From: Rosa chinensis
Lineage: Eukaryota > Streptophyta > Magnoliopsida > Rosales > Rosaceae
DNA: 64,000 bases
Direction: 5' to 3'
NCBI RefSeq assembly: GCF_002994745.2
Contig: NC_037090.1
Coordinates: 35,273,001-35,337,000 of the forward strand
Shown here: positions 23,545 through 35,764 of the stretch, piece after piece
Position numbering within the stretch: position 1 is the stretch's first letter
How the letters are laid out: each line of letters starts with the position of its first letter
Notes under the pieces: generated by a model
The model's database searches: none
What the model saw: the letters and a program-made list of their open reading frames with translations, nothing else
Told to the model about the DNA's origin: nothing
Translations under genes and position numbers: made by a program

Positions 23545-24402
23545 GATCAGAGATGCAAGAGAATTATGGGTAGCGCTAGAAGAGCATTTTGGCAATGTCC
23601 AAGATTCCCTCCTCTCTGATTTGAAGGTCCAATCGAGCAATCTGCGTGTTGCGGACTTCAAAATTGTTGCTGCATATAATTCAGAAGCTTTTAACCTCAA
23701 ATCCATGTTGAGGTTTTGTGGACAGCCTGTACAGAGCAAGGGTTAATTGAGAAAACTCTCTCCATCTTCCACGTCTCAGCAATCTTGGTGTCAAAGCAAT
23801 ATCGAAACGAATGCAATGCTGGACAGATCACGAGGTATAATCAGCTTATCAATGTTATGTCTGTAGCTGAGAAACATGATAACATAATCGTGAAGAATTA
23901 TAATTCAAGGCCTATTGGAACTAAAAGTGTTCATGAGGCGAATTATATGGCACCCAAAAGAGGGCGCAAAGAGCAGAACCCTAAGTATAAGGGACATGAT
24001 GGACGTGTGGGTCCATATAACCACCCTAACAAGGAAGGAAACTGCCAATTTGGAGTGGATACACGTAGTGGCAACGCCACATGTGGGAGAGGTGGCCGTG
24101 GCGCCATCGGCCGTGGTGGTGGCATCAACCCCCCTAGGGGACGTCCACAACGTGCACAATGTGCACCTCAATTAAAGGGAGGCAACCACAATGATGTATG
24201 TCATCGATGTGGATCAAGTGAGCATTGGTTCAAGCAATGCAAAGCAAGCAATCAACTGGCTGCACGCTACAAGGAGTATAGGGACCTGAGGGAGCAAGAA
24301 GTCTATCTTGCCGAAGAAGAAGATGGTGAAGATGTCAATCTCACCATAGAGGACTTCAAAGCTGGAGATGAAGTGCACAAGGATGCCGCAGACTTTGATT
24401 AG
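23545..24402 (+). pseudogene. Copia-C gag, 5' truncated
   Basis: The reading begins inside gag (ELWVALEEHFGNVQDSLL) and continues past one frame break near 23740. It ends at 24402 with an acidic tail (DVNLTIEDFKAGDE). The nucleic-acid-binding knuckle CHRCGSSEHWFKQC is intact. It is preceded by a Gly/Arg-rich segment (CGRGGRGAIGRGGG) typical of RNA-binding gag regions. The first ~100 residues seen in Copia-A are absent, lost at the head-to-head junction. Confidence 0.8.
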
Positions 24403-24839
24403 AATAGTTCTTTTACTTTCGAAGTATTATGTAATGGCAATTATGCCTTATTCAATAAATGACATTTTGTTTTAGGGGAAATGATCATTTACCCAATTTT
24501 AGCTTAAAAATTGCCCACTTACCCAAACACTCTAAGAGATTGTCCACTTACCCAAACACTCTAAGAGATTGCCCATTTACCCAAACACTCTAAGAGATTA
24601 TTTCCCTAATACCCAATTAAGTATTTTTTTATTCATTTTTATTTATTTTTGGGACAATTTTGCCCTATCCTCCTTTGTCACTTAGAGAAAGAAGTCATTG
24701 GAGACCTTGCTTAACTCCGGTTGCGGACTCCGACGACTAGTGACCCAACTCCGGCGACAGGTGACCTGACTCCTGCAACCGGTGACCGGTCATCGGAATC
24801 CTAAATCCAGCTACTAGACTGGTGACCGGATTCCAACGT

Positions 24840-25070
24840 TTGATTTTATTGCCCCTAGTAATACCTAATAATCATATTATTGCTCCCCAATAAACATATT
24901 ATTTCTCCCCAATAAACATATTATTGCCCCCCAATACTCTTTTATTGCCTCCTAATAATTATATTATTGCTACCCAATAATCATATTATTGTCTCCTAAT
25001 AATTCTACTATTGCCCCCAATAATCATATTATTACCCTGCAATAATCACATTATTGCCCTAATGCATAAA
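24840..25070. repeat. 'attattgcccccaataa' minisatellite
   Basis: About ten degenerate units of 20-25 bp alternate 'catattattg' with 'ccccaataa'. They resemble the palindromic GGGGGCAATAG units in the other two MULE-like elements of the window. Confidence 0.7.
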
Positions 25071-25389
25071 CACCCAAAACTAAAATGAATACACATAATT
25101 GATCAATTTATATGTTCAATGGTACACGTTCACTTTTTTTTCCTTCCCATTCTCGGAGCTCACAGTATACCAAAAAAAAAAAAAAAGCTCTGGGCACCCA
25201 TCGGAGTGTGAGGCCGGCTCAGCAACCAGGTCCGTGACACCTACTGCTCAAATCTGGCGCAATCCAGATGAGGCGCTGGGCACCCGAGGTGGGGGTGCTG
25301 CTGAGAGGGAAGCGAGGGGAGGAAGGTCAGACTACCAACACCGAGCCGCAGTATCGACGCTCTGGTTTTGAAGATGATGATGGGTTCTT

Positions 25390-25650
25390 TTCGGAGAAGC
25401 CATGGGTTTAAGAGAGTGAGAGAAAGAGATCGGAGAAAGGGGATGAGAGAGAAAGAGCAAATCGGGGAGAGGGAGAGAGGTCGGAGAATGGAGGATGAGA
25501 AAGAAAGAGCAGATCGGGGGGAGAGAGAGAGATCAGAGAATGGGGGATGAGAGAGAAAGAGCAGATAGAGGAGAGAGAGAGAGGTCGGAGAATGGGGGAT
25601 GAGAGAGAAAGAGTATATCGGGGAGAGTGAAGAGAGACAGGGAGATGCAT
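25390..25650. repeat. purine-rich tandem array (GAGAGAAAGAGCAGATCGGGG type)
   Basis: About five units of 40-60 bp follow the pattern 'ggagaatgggggatgagaga' then 'gaaagagcagat'. Both strands give long low-complexity frames that are not genes. Confidence 0.8.
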
Positions 25651-26081
25651 ATGTAATTAATTAATTGAGTTAAGGGCAAAACTGTCATCAAATATTAAAT
25701 TGGGTAAATGGAGTAAAAAACTCTTAGTGGAGTAAGTGGGAGTATATTGGCCCAAATTTGGGTAAGTGGTCATGGCCCTTTTGTTTTAACTCTTTCTCAC
25801 TAGGCTCACCCAAGTAAGTATGATGTCTAGGAAACTAAGTAGAGATTAATGGTACTTAAGCGAGCTTTGCTCCACTGACATCTCTTCTTACTTTCCTAGT
25901 CATGTCTAATTGGAATTACCAAAAGGATTGAGTGACTACAATTTGTCTCAGTTTGATTTCTATTTTGGATTAGACTTTGGTTAAGAAACTTTGATGTAAT
26001 CATTGGTTATTTTTATTAATAAAGTATCATTTTATTATTGAATGTCTTGGATTTTAATTCCGAACTTTATTATTTTTCAGT

Positions 26082-27484
26082 ATGTTTCCTAGAGAGCTTG
26101 AATGCCTCATAGATAGTGGCACCACACATACTATATTGCGACATAGGCAATTATTCCTATGGATGCCGCCTAGTCGATCTTCAGTGACTACGATGGCAGG
26201 ACCATCACAATTGCTTCATGGTCGAGGATCAGCTCAATTTATGTTGCCAAATGGCACAAGTGTTAACGTTACTGAAGCTCTATATGCTCCTAGGGCCGGA
26301 AGAACCCTATTGAGTTTTAAAGATATAAGAGCCAATGGTTTTCATGTAGAAACACATTGTGAGAATGGACAAGAGTTCATTTGCATAACCTCTAATGACT
26401 ACGGCCATAAACGAGTATTAGAGAAACTTATGTGTCGCTCTAGTGGGTTATATGAAACCACTATTCAAATGATTGAATCCAACCATGTCATGGGAGATGA
26501 CTTACGAGATTCTGACACATAAAGGCTTTGGCATGACCGTTTGGGACACCCAGATCGTGATACGATGATCCGTATACTAAAGACTTCACACGGACATCCA
26601 TTTTTCAAAAGGAAAAGAAGTCAAACCCAAAATTCGGTCCAAGGAAGGGCATTGGCGCCACATGGCGCCATTCCTATGCAAAACCTGTCATCATTGGCTG
26701 AAGCCACCTACCCCCTGCGGCTTAGAGTTGGCTTTGACGCCAACACTGCCTCCTTGACCCAATTTTCTGCTTCTAAAGCTTATCTTTCGTTTTGCAAAGC
26801 CTGCTCTTTAGCAAAGTTAGGATCTAAACCATCCTATGCAAAGGACACCAAAGAAAATATCCCATTCTTAGAAAGAATCCAAGGTGATATTTATGGACCT
26901 ATTCAACCATAGTGCTGACTATTTAGATATTTTATGGTGTTGGTTGATGCTTCGACACGCTGGTCACATGTCATGCTTTTGTCACAAGAAATGTTGCATG
27001 CTAAACTCCTAGCACAAATAATTAAATTACGGGCTCACCATAAGTCAATACATCTCGACAATGCTGGGGAGTTTACATCAAAAACTTTTGATGATTATTG
27101 CATATCCATTGGGATTGAAGTTGAACATCCTATTCCTCATGTTCACATCTAAAATGGCCTCGCAGAAGCCGCCATTAAAAGACTTCAAATGGTTGCTAGA
27201 GCATTGGTTATGCGCACCAATCTCCCTGTGTCTGCTTGAGGTTATGCATTATTGCATGCAGCCGTGCTTATTTGTCTGAGGCCTACTGCCACTCAACCTT
27301 TTTCTGCGTCCCAGCTAATTACTAGAAATGTACCCGATGTCTCACACTTACGCATATTTGGGTGTGCAGTTTATGTGCCAATAGCGCCGCCACAGTGCAC
27401 CAAAATGGGATCTCAAAGACGATTAGACAATTATGTTGGATATGATTCTCCAATGATCATCTGCTATTTAAAACCCTTGACAGA
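26082..27484 (+). pseudogene. Copia-C protease and integrase remnant (part 1)
   Basis: The aspartic protease keeps its active-site motif LIDSGTTHT near residue 10 of the open stretch (26082-26522). After a stop at 26521, the integrase zinc-finger starts (LWHDRLGHPDRDTM) and its cysteine half CKAC is near 26800. The core includes the DNAGEFTSKTFDDYC segment and LRIFGCAVYVPI near 27350. Stops at about 26911, 27150 and 27238 break it. The reading stops exactly at the CACTA insertion (27485) and resumes at 35765. The His-to-Cys spacer of the zinc finger is far longer than usual in copia integrases. Confidence 0.8.
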
Positions 27485-27499
27485 CACTACTAGAATTAT

Positions 27500-28260
27500 G
27501 TAATTAGACATCAGTCCAGAACCGATGTAAAACTAAATTCCAACCGACCTCTTAGTGGCTGATGTAAAAGATCCAGACATCAGTATAAGCGCGTCAACAA
27601 CCGATGTTCCGGACAATGACCAACATCGCTTCTAAACCAGAAATCGATGTATAATCGTTACAATCATCATAATTTTGTATGTTAACTATATTTAATTCTT
27701 CATATTTTCACATTTTATGCTTAAAAAAGTATATGTCAAACAATACCTACGTGAACATTTAAATCGATTACAATTTCAGAAATGATGTCTAACACTCTCG
27801 TAGACATCAGTCACCAAAAAATTTTGTTTTTTCGTGTCCACTTTTACGTGCATGTTGCCATCTTATTCTCTTGAGAACGATGTATATGCCACTGTGTACA
27901 TCGTGTTTTTTATGTGAAACGATGTTTACTGATTTGTCGTACATCATTTCTTTTCAAATAAACTGATGTGTTTCTTGTTTGTAGACATCACTTCTATTTT
28001 TGAACACCGATGTCCTGTATTTCATGGTAAATCGGTTTAATTTATAACAGCTGATTTGTACGTTGACAGTAGATAATGGTTTGGTGCTTAGATATCGATG
28101 TGCATTGATTTTGTGTACATCAATTTTGAGGTGGCATTTCGATATGTTGATAATGATGAGACATCAGTCCAGATTTAGGTACTGATTTCTAATCTCTGAA
28201 TTGACATCGTTTTCTTTGACATTAGTGTTTTGTTCCCCATTTATATACATCAGTTCATAT
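27500..28260. repeat. subterminal repeat zone of the CACTA element
   Basis: Many copies of 'gacatcag', 'accgatgt', 'gatgtc' and 'catcgg/catcagt' occur in both orientations. A matching shorter zone lies at 35620-35745. Such repeats are the binding sites of the small TNPA-type protein in CACTA transposons. Confidence 0.8.
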
Positions 28261-28540
28261 ATATAAGAATGATGTGCAAATAATCATCTAGTTGGTGGTG
28301 GTTGGAATTAAAAGATCTAGAAATACATTTCTCATCATCCAAAAAATGGGGCTTTCCATTAATTTTCTCATCTTCAATATTCATGATTATACATAATTCA
28401 AAAAATAAAACCCCAAAACCTACAAAGGCTAGCCCATACACATATTAGCAACCAACTACATCAGTTCTACATATATACACCAAACTTTCCTTCAAAGAAA
28501 AAACTAGCCTTTATCAAAATCATGTTAGTAGCCAAAAGTC

Positions 28541-31500
28541 TTAAACCAAACTCTGCATATAATTAGCCACTTCAATGCGCACCTCGTCAATTTGAGCTTG
28601 ACTATATGATTTGTGCATCTTTACCGCCCACTAAAAATGTATAAAAGAACATATAAGTCACAATAGGGGTAAACAAGCTAATACTTAATTAAACCAAATT
28701 GTTCTTCGTAATAATGCATATACGTACCTTGGTTGGAAATGAAAGTATCTCATCCTCTATAATGTCCTTCATGTATCGCATAACATAATAGCCACACTCA
28801 ACCCCACCCAGTTGTTTAGGTATGCCCTATTTTTTTAAATTATTGAATTAGGAACGCATATATTGACATACTAGATGTAATGTATTATCTCAGCCAATTA
28901 AACACATGTATAAACCTTACTGGAAGCGGTTTTACTTTAGGCAGTTTGTTGGCTCTACCAGTTTCAGCATTGAAGGTTTTCACCGCATTACACAACCATT
29001 ATCATTATCCAATTTAAATGCTACTTGGTCGGATATGTTAAAAAACAGCTCAATGTATATAATGTAATACTTACTTTATCACCGAGGTCTCCCATTCTTT
29101 GTAATGGACTGGTTTTGGCAATAGATCCAATATGTAGATTTCACCTTCCCATAGGATAGTTAATATCCAATGGTTCCTGCAATAAAAATGAAGCCCACAT
29201 TATGCAAAACTTAAAAGCAGTTTAATGATACCAAGTATACTGTAAATATTGCAGCACTACCCAGGATTGTAAGGCATAAAGAAAATACGATCAGATTTTT
29301 CCTCTTTTAACCAATCAACTAAGTACCGCACAAAGTCCGGTCTTTCACAATTATATGTAGCTGCCGGATCAACAAAAGCAAAGGTGTCCAAAAGGTCCCT
29401 TTCAGTAATAAGTTCATGCAAGTACCTGTGTTAAAAGCTAAGACATGAAATGCAGGAAAACCCCATAATCCATATCACATATTAATAAAAAAACTTAACA
29501 TCTATGTAAACTTCATAACCCCAAAACTACATGCAAACAATGAAATAGCAGTACTAATGTCCATTGCCTTCCGTCCAACCAAATGCTACCAATTGTCCAA
29601 AAAAAAATTGCCACCCATATCAATTGTCTAAAACGACAAGATCTTTCGACTTATACAACAAAAGACTTTAGATACACTAAATTAGCCATCTCTATAAGTG
29701 TGCTGATGTTCCCATTCAACATGTCATTTCTGTATAGAAAAAGGGATGAAAAGAAAGAAAATCACACGAACTGTCTGCAATTCCATGGGCATTACAATAT
29801 AAAGACAATAGAATTGAGAAAGAACTATATATCAATGTACAAAGTACCAACCAAAATAGATAAAAAAAAGTAGAGCTGAAGAACAAACGCCTATAAATGG
29901 ATTAACATTAGAGACCAATTAACCAAACTAGAATACTGAGCTGCAAAAAAAAAAAAAAATGGAATACTGAGATCAGAGATTTATATTGGATCATTTCTAG
30001 CTCAACAAAATAAGAATATATTATTGCACTAGAGAAACTGAAGCTTACCCCTCATATGCTACTATAACTCCTTGGCCAATCCACTGCATCTCTAACAGAT
30101 TAATCACATTCTCAAACAAGATAAAGAGTTGCGTGGGTTCGCCAAACACTTCTTTAGAAAACACCGTGCTTATTGAGCTCCCCGTTTCTTTCATGATAGT
30201 TGTTGCATGTTTATACAACAACTTGCAGCGCTTCGACACCCACAGATTAATCTCCACTTGATCAAACAATGACTTGACGAATTGCGGGTTCTTCTTTTTA
30301 TGCAAATCCCCATAAAATTTACATCGTTAATACCACAACCCAATTGTCATTATCTATTGCTAACTCACTTCTGCGACTATTCTTCCATAACAATTAAACT
30401 GTCATAAAAGATGCAATAACATATTGATGTAATTAGAGTTGCACCTTGCTTTCTAGAAAAAGATAAAATAAATAAATTAATAATCAATGCATGTTCTGAT
30501 AAAGATGAGAAACTTTTGTGATTTATTTGGTGTTGCAGATTCAACTTGTTGATAACATAAAGCAATACTTTCAGTTTTGGTTTTCTCTCAACTAGTAGCA
30601 TTGCCTTCAATTGCTAAAAGATGCAACATATAACATGTAGCAATTAAACAACACCTAAGCCAATAAACTAATCATAAAAGATGCAGCATCTAGCAAAATC
30701 CAACCACCTAATTTAAATTTAATGGCTTCTTTAACCCAAAACCTACCGAAACAGAAAACTCATTAACCAAATGTACCTTAAACATTGTCCGGACATCAAG
30801 ATCCTCAGGCCAAGCTACGTGACTCCCACGAGCTTCCCTAACGAATTCCATGTCACCCGCGATGGGGAAAGGAAGCAGTGCATCTAGTTTAAGTATACCA
30901 TCCATCGATACACGAACAGTTCCATCCTTCAATGGAACTCCATGTAGTGTCTTGCTTAGTTCCCCCTCTTCGAATACGGAACCGAAAGCAACTATATTAT
31001 TGATATTATCCACTGCTAGTTCACATACCCCGACACCCTAAGAGGGGAAAAAGAAAGTGATCAAATCTACCAAAGGTCTGAAGAATAATTTATACACAAG
31101 TACAATGCAACTATTAGAATTCACATAAAACTACATATATTGCTACCTTTCCAGGAGTATGTATAATGTCACATTCCTCCACATTTTCCATGACCTTCGC
31201 ATCATTAGGATCAGATTTGTCAATTCTTGATTTTTCATGGAAGCTTCCTTTGTCGGATATAGGAGAAATGACATTGTCCCCCGTGGCAGGGGGATGCATG
31301 GCTGTCTTCCCTGTTACTAGTGCTTCTAGTTGTGCAATCCTTTGATATAACATTGCTTCAGTCTTTACTTGCTGCGCAAGAAGCATATTCTTTGTGTCCT
31401 CCAACTCTTTATCACGCTCCTTATCACGGGCCAACATATCTGCCTTAGTTAGTCGAATCCTTTTCTACTTTGGCAGATTAAAGTAGGAGGATAGGTTGAC

Positions 31501-32290
31501 GAAGCCTCCAACACCCCTCACCTTACCCGAGTGTTCAGACGAAGCCTCCAACATCACTACTCCCTGAGATTTCCAACTCACTTTTACTCTTCTTCTCCAA
31601 CAGTTCATCCTAATCAAATATGTAAACATAAGTTAGATGAGGTGATGATACACCTTAAATTACTGAACTTAAAAATCTGGACTTACTATTTTTGCTGCCA
31701 CTAATGAGAGTTGTTCATCTATCTTTCCATTTTTTGGTATACGGGCTTTCTTCCACATAATTGCATGATCAATTACCTCTCCTTCAGGCAAATTCTTTTT
31801 CTGTGCAGCAAATAAAACCATGAGGGAACACATTATAGAAAAAAATAACAGCCGAAAAAAAATATTGAATTTGAGCAGATCCTAACCAATTCCTCCTCTA
31901 GTCCAATGTATCCCTTTCTTGATAATTTGTGATGGTACTTTCTCTTCCTCACTCGTTCACTTTGTTTATTATGAAGTTTATGCATAAGAGAGTTAAGCAC
32001 AATTATTACATAAAATATGTTTCATTTGACACAGAAAAGTAGTTCATAGATATGACACAAGCCTTAATACACAATAGAAGCATACCGGCCAATCCTCACT
32101 AGTCCGCTATTTTACAAATTCCTTCCACGGTTGTAGGCCAACATAGGAGTACTTCTTTGGTGGCTTTCTCAATTTTTTCTTCTTTCCCAAGAATGGCAGA
32201 ACATACTTATTTGTTAATGTGGTCTTGAAGTATCTCCATTTCACGCCAGCTGATGACAGCACTAGTTTTCCGCTTTCAGGGGCTACTTTG
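28541..32290 (-). pseudogene. CACTA-borne Transposase_24-like / Ulp1 protease gene, broken by stops
   Basis: The minus-strand gene is read from 32290 down. A Transposase_24-type block (RKYHHKLSRKGYIGLEEE at 31870-31980; ARIPKNGKIDEQLS near 31750) leads to a coiled-coil-like segment (31437-31250) and the 'GVPLKDGTVRVS ... HVAWPEDLD' domain (31013-30780). A Ulp1-like C48 cysteine protease follows. Its exons (about 29420-29265, 29178-29095, 28975-28920, 28826-28728 and 28630-28541) show His in NHWILTILW, Asp in YILDPLPKP, Gln in GIPKQLGG and Cys in ECGYYVMRYM, so the full catalytic tetrad is present, and the stop at 28541 is natural. Two in-frame TAG codons (after LQPWKEFVK near 32110, and after FNLPK near 31470) break the upstream part. 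Ulp1 proteins cut SUMO from targets; the role in transposons is not known. Confidence 0.8.
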
Positions 32291-32717
32291 AATGTATCCT
32301 ATGCAACAGATTTAATTGTGGGATTAGATAGTATTTCAGATTGCCAAGTAAGTAACAATCACTAAAAATTGTAAATAAGGATCAGTAAACACATATTTTA
32401 GCTTCCCAAGTAAATAACAATCACTAAAAACTTATATTGTAATTTGAAAACACAAAATACTTAAATTTAAGAAGCATTGAGTAATTCTAGGAGTAGCTGA
32501 AAGTTTAATCCAATTAATCCACCTCAAACTGCAGCAAGGAAAAAAAAAGTAGAGGAGTACCTGAATATCTGTCCAAATATTTGCTTTCAAATCAAGATCT
32601 ACCTCAGGCCAGCTTTCCACGTTGATGGGAACCATTGTCCGCACCAACATGCCTATATATGACTATAGAGTGTGTCGTGTTCTGCCATTTGGATTGCCCG
32701 TGTCGCTGTATGTAACT

Positions 32718-33143
32718 TTAAATTTCTTCCCAAGTGCTTTCTTCACCACACAACTTACTTGAATCCTTAGGAACTCCAATTGGATCACAATGGTGAACAA
32801 TCTCGGAGCAAAACTCCATAGATTTTTCTCCAACATAACTCTCGGCTATACAACCTTCCGGATGAAAACGGTTGCGAACATACCCCTTCAAAACTTTCAT
32901 GAACCGTTCAAAAGGGTACATCCATCTATAGAAAACAGGCCCACATAATCGCACTTCTCTAACTAGATGCACAGTGAGATGAACCATTATGTCGAAAAAG
33001 GATGGAGGAAATATCTTCTCTAGCTCACACAAGGTCAAAACTAAATCAGATTGCAACTTATCCATCTTCTCTACCTGCATGTTATAGCACATGAAAGAAA
33101 ATTGTAGTTTACAATGTATAGTAACCTTGTATGCAATTGACAA
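32718..33143 (-). pseudogene. TNP2-type transposase C-terminal fragment (DUF4218)
   Basis: This exon begins at an acceptor (tgcag) near 33078 and reads FPPSFFDIMVHLTVHLVREV, then VFYRWMYPFERFMKVLKGYV, the signature of the C-terminal region of plant CACTA transposases. It ends with a stop at 32718. The N-terminal catalytic domain (Transposase_21, with the DDE residues) is not visible upstream within 33150-35129, so the transposase is not functional. The full-length family protein is several times longer than the ~140 residues here. Confidence 0.85.
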
Positions 33144-35129
33144 TGCAATTTACATAGCCTTCTAAATGTTCCCAAATCGATCAATTGTTAATTAAACTTG
33201 TTTGATATTCTTCTTTCCAAGAATTCTTGGGCTTTAATCCTCAATACTTACATAACTCATGAATAACGTGAAGTCGAGAGTTTTAACCCATTATCTAACT
33301 AATTACTTATTTCAAAGGATAACACCCACTAAAACTTCTATTAGAACATAAGCAAAACATAATTCAGTTACAAAAGCGTAAAAGCCAAATACAAATCCTT
33401 CCCTCTTTTATATTTATCCTTTTTAAGCATATATGTTCAGTTACTGCACACTAAAAGTAATAAGCCATGGAAAATATATTTTTTTACCCCCACCCCTTTA
33501 ATACAATTGACTATCTAGCAGAAGAGGGAAGTGACTTTGATTCCCTGTATACGTTTCTGCCATTAAAGAATAAAGCCCAGCCACTAGCATGTGGTGCTAA
33601 TATGATTCACATGATCTCCTCAATACCAAGGAAATAAGAGCACTATCAACTATCATGAATAAAAAGCCAATTCAAGAAGACAATAGAGGTTTGCTCATGA
33701 GCTCAGCCCCAAGAAAGATTGAGTATAGCAAGACACCCATATTAAAGAACTGACAATAGCCTATAACACAGCATACAACTCAGAATTGAGCTGATGTAGA
33801 AATAGTATAATTTTCAAGGAAAAATTAGAAATAGAAAGGAAACTAGTAGAAGCAAATGAAAATAATTAGAAGCAATTGAGGTTTATAGCACCAGACCTTA
33901 GTATGGAAACCCTATGATACATTTAATTCTCTCCACCACATAGACTGAAACAAATTCAAGTCTTCCCACTAATCCACTACCATATTGCAGAATGCATCTA
34001 GAAAACTAAAATATGAACACACACGAACACCTACATTTAACGAAGTATTATCACATCCCTCTCCCAATATAAGTGCAGATGACATATTAAATAATATTGA
34101 ATTTTATAGGCAAGACAATTTCAATAATCATCAAAAACATAAGCAAGAAACCATACCAGTTCTGGATGCAATAAGTCTGCCTCAATGTAAAGCCTATGTG
34201 AGAGAAACGATACCTGCATGAAGTCTAATAAAAGCTTAGTCTCCCTGTATAACTCCAGTCAAAGCACATAGCTTAAAAATTCTTTCACAGCAAAAGTTTC
34301 ATGTAGCAAACAACAACATACTATTAAAATTGTACTTGCCTCTTACTTATTTTTCCATTTCAAAGTATTTATAAGCATGTTAATGCTTCCCAGATGTATT
34401 CATTGTCAATATTCACTTGACTTCAAGATTGGTTGACATCCTTGTACTTAAAAGCCTTTGACCTGGGTTTACACTACATCCTTGTACATACCCAAATTCA
34501 TACTCTCAAGCATGTTGAACCGAAGCAATTTTAACTCAATAACACAACACTTCATTAATACTCAATACTTTTGCCCCAATCGAAATCTCTATCTAAGTTG
34601 GAAACAATAAACCATTCACCAAACTAACAGAAAAAGCCAGCAGTAAATCAAATCTTTTCAATCTAAACCAAAGAACAATTAACTCCAAACTATTTTCCTA
34701 TCTAGTCAACACCAGATCTCAAAAGAATAACAACATCAATAGTTCATACTCAATGTGACCAATCAAATCATAGAATAAAGCAAATAAAACCAAAATTGCA
34801 TGGCTCACAATTTCAATTGGTACAAAGATTGGAAGGAAGCAAGAGAGAACATAACCATGCTGGACTTCACTTTATCCACAAATTCACCATTGTTGAAGCC
34901 ACCCACAAACTCATGCTTCTTCAACTCTAAACAAAAACAATCATTCTTCAACAGTAGCCCACAAATCGATACAATAATTTTCGGCCAAATGAAAACAATA
35001 GACCACAAAAACAATCATACGTACTAAGATTACTTCATCTCTGACCGGTGACTCCTAGAATCCTTCGAGAGGTAAATCCTTTTAATCCTAGAACAGAGTC
35101 GCGCCGACTGGCCGCCGCTCTCTTGCAAT
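33144..35129. other. AT-rich interior of the CACTA element, no gene recognised
   Basis: Only short, unrelated open frames occur and no transposase motif was found on either strand. This is where the missing catalytic part of the transposase would be expected, so an internal deletion or replacement is likely. Confidence 0.5.
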
Positions 35130-35144
35130 CACCGAGCTTCGATT

Positions 35145-35420
35145 CCAGAGACTAAGACGGAACGGCGCTGTTTACAAATGCCTGCATGATGTCTCGTCCT
35201 CCTCAGAGCACAATGCGTCGAAGAATTTGGGTTTTGCAGGGAGAGACCAGCAGCGAGAGTTGATGAGGACGTCGTCACGGTCATAGTGGGAGGTGCGTAA
35301 GATGACGGACTGGACTGAGTTGATGCCGAAGAAGCCGAGGACGTAGATGAAGGAAGCAATGAGGTGCTCCAGAATGGCGGCGAGTTCGAGTGAGCTTAGG
35401 GTCCAGAATGGAGGTCGAGT
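35145..35420 (-). pseudogene. unidentified captured coding segment in the CACTA element
   Basis: On the minus strand one frame (from about 35399 to a TAA near 35172) is open and has normal protein-like composition. It includes ELAAILEHLIASFIYVLGF and GINSVQSVILRTSHYDRDD. It is GC-richer than the surrounding DNA and contains a hydrophobic stretch that could be a membrane segment. I do not recognise the family. It lies just inside the transposase-side end, where captured host exons are often found. Overlapping Ser-rich frames are shadows. Confidence 0.4.
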
Positions 35421-35764
35421 TTGGGAGGAGATCCAGTTTGGGGTGAGTTCAGAATGAAGGAGTCGAGCGAGAGTAACATTAGGGTTTTCGATTTGTTTCT
35501 GTTTGAGCGCAATTTTTTTTTCTAAGTGTGAAAGTTAACCCACTTCTTCATTTCACTTAAAAGACTTAGCGGCTTTTGCAAAAATAGGTTCCCGCAAATT
35601 TTCGAAAAAAACTATTAACACCAGCCATTTTAAGAACCGATGTTAATTATATACATTTAAATCGGTATTTTCGTAAAACGATGTTAGATTACTTTTTTAC
35701 ATCGTGGGCAAGTCTGACCGATTTAAAACATGCGATGTCTAATAACATAATTCTAGTAGTGAGG

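Larger units (their letters stand above)
24475..25778. mobile_element. MULE-like element between gag and pol of Copia-C
   Basis: The ends are inverted: GGGGAAATGATCATTTACCC at the left, and the right end is the inverse of GGGCCATGACCACTTACCC. A perfect 10-bp duplication TTTTGTTTTA flanks it (24465-24474 and 25779-25788). Inside are repeated 'acccaaacactctaagagatt' units, an 'attattgccccccaata' minisatellite (about 24840-25070), a GC-rich segment near 25200-25370 and a 'gagagaaagagcagatcgggg' tandem array (25390-25650). There is no transposase. The inside resembles the elements at 12759 and 51056. Confidence 0.8.
27485..35761 (-). mobile_element. complete CACTA (En/Spm) transposon nested in Copia-C
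   Basis: The terminal inverted repeats are CACTACTAGAATTATG (27485-27500) and its inverse CATAATTCTAGTAGTG (35746-35761). The interrupted copia sequence gives the empty site: left flank ends 'gac-aga', right flank begins 'agg-cgatc', and Copia-A has 'gacaggcgatc'. That fits a 3-bp target duplication AGG with one G-to-A change in the left copy. Subterminal 'gacatcag' and 'accgatgt' repeats fill the first ~750 bp and the last ~140 bp. Inside, on the minus strand, are a transposase C-terminal fragment and a Transposase_24-like plus Ulp1-like gene. Total length is 8277 bp. Confidence 0.92.

Noticed and set aside
23492..23746. Plus-strand frame starting before gag as a new gag start
   Set aside because: The first ~50 bases are antisense to Copia-B, so the start is an accident of the head-to-head join.
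25390..25650. Arg/Glu-rich plus frame and Ser/Leu-rich minus frame
   Set aside because: Both are the purine-rich tandem array in the MULE-like element.
29583..29873. 96-aa plus-strand frame
   Set aside because: It is antisense to an intron of the Ulp1-like gene, Lys/Asn-rich, with no recognisable motif.
33985..35027. Short frames on both strands in the CACTA interior
   Set aside because: AT-rich, low complexity, and no similarity to transposase domains I know.
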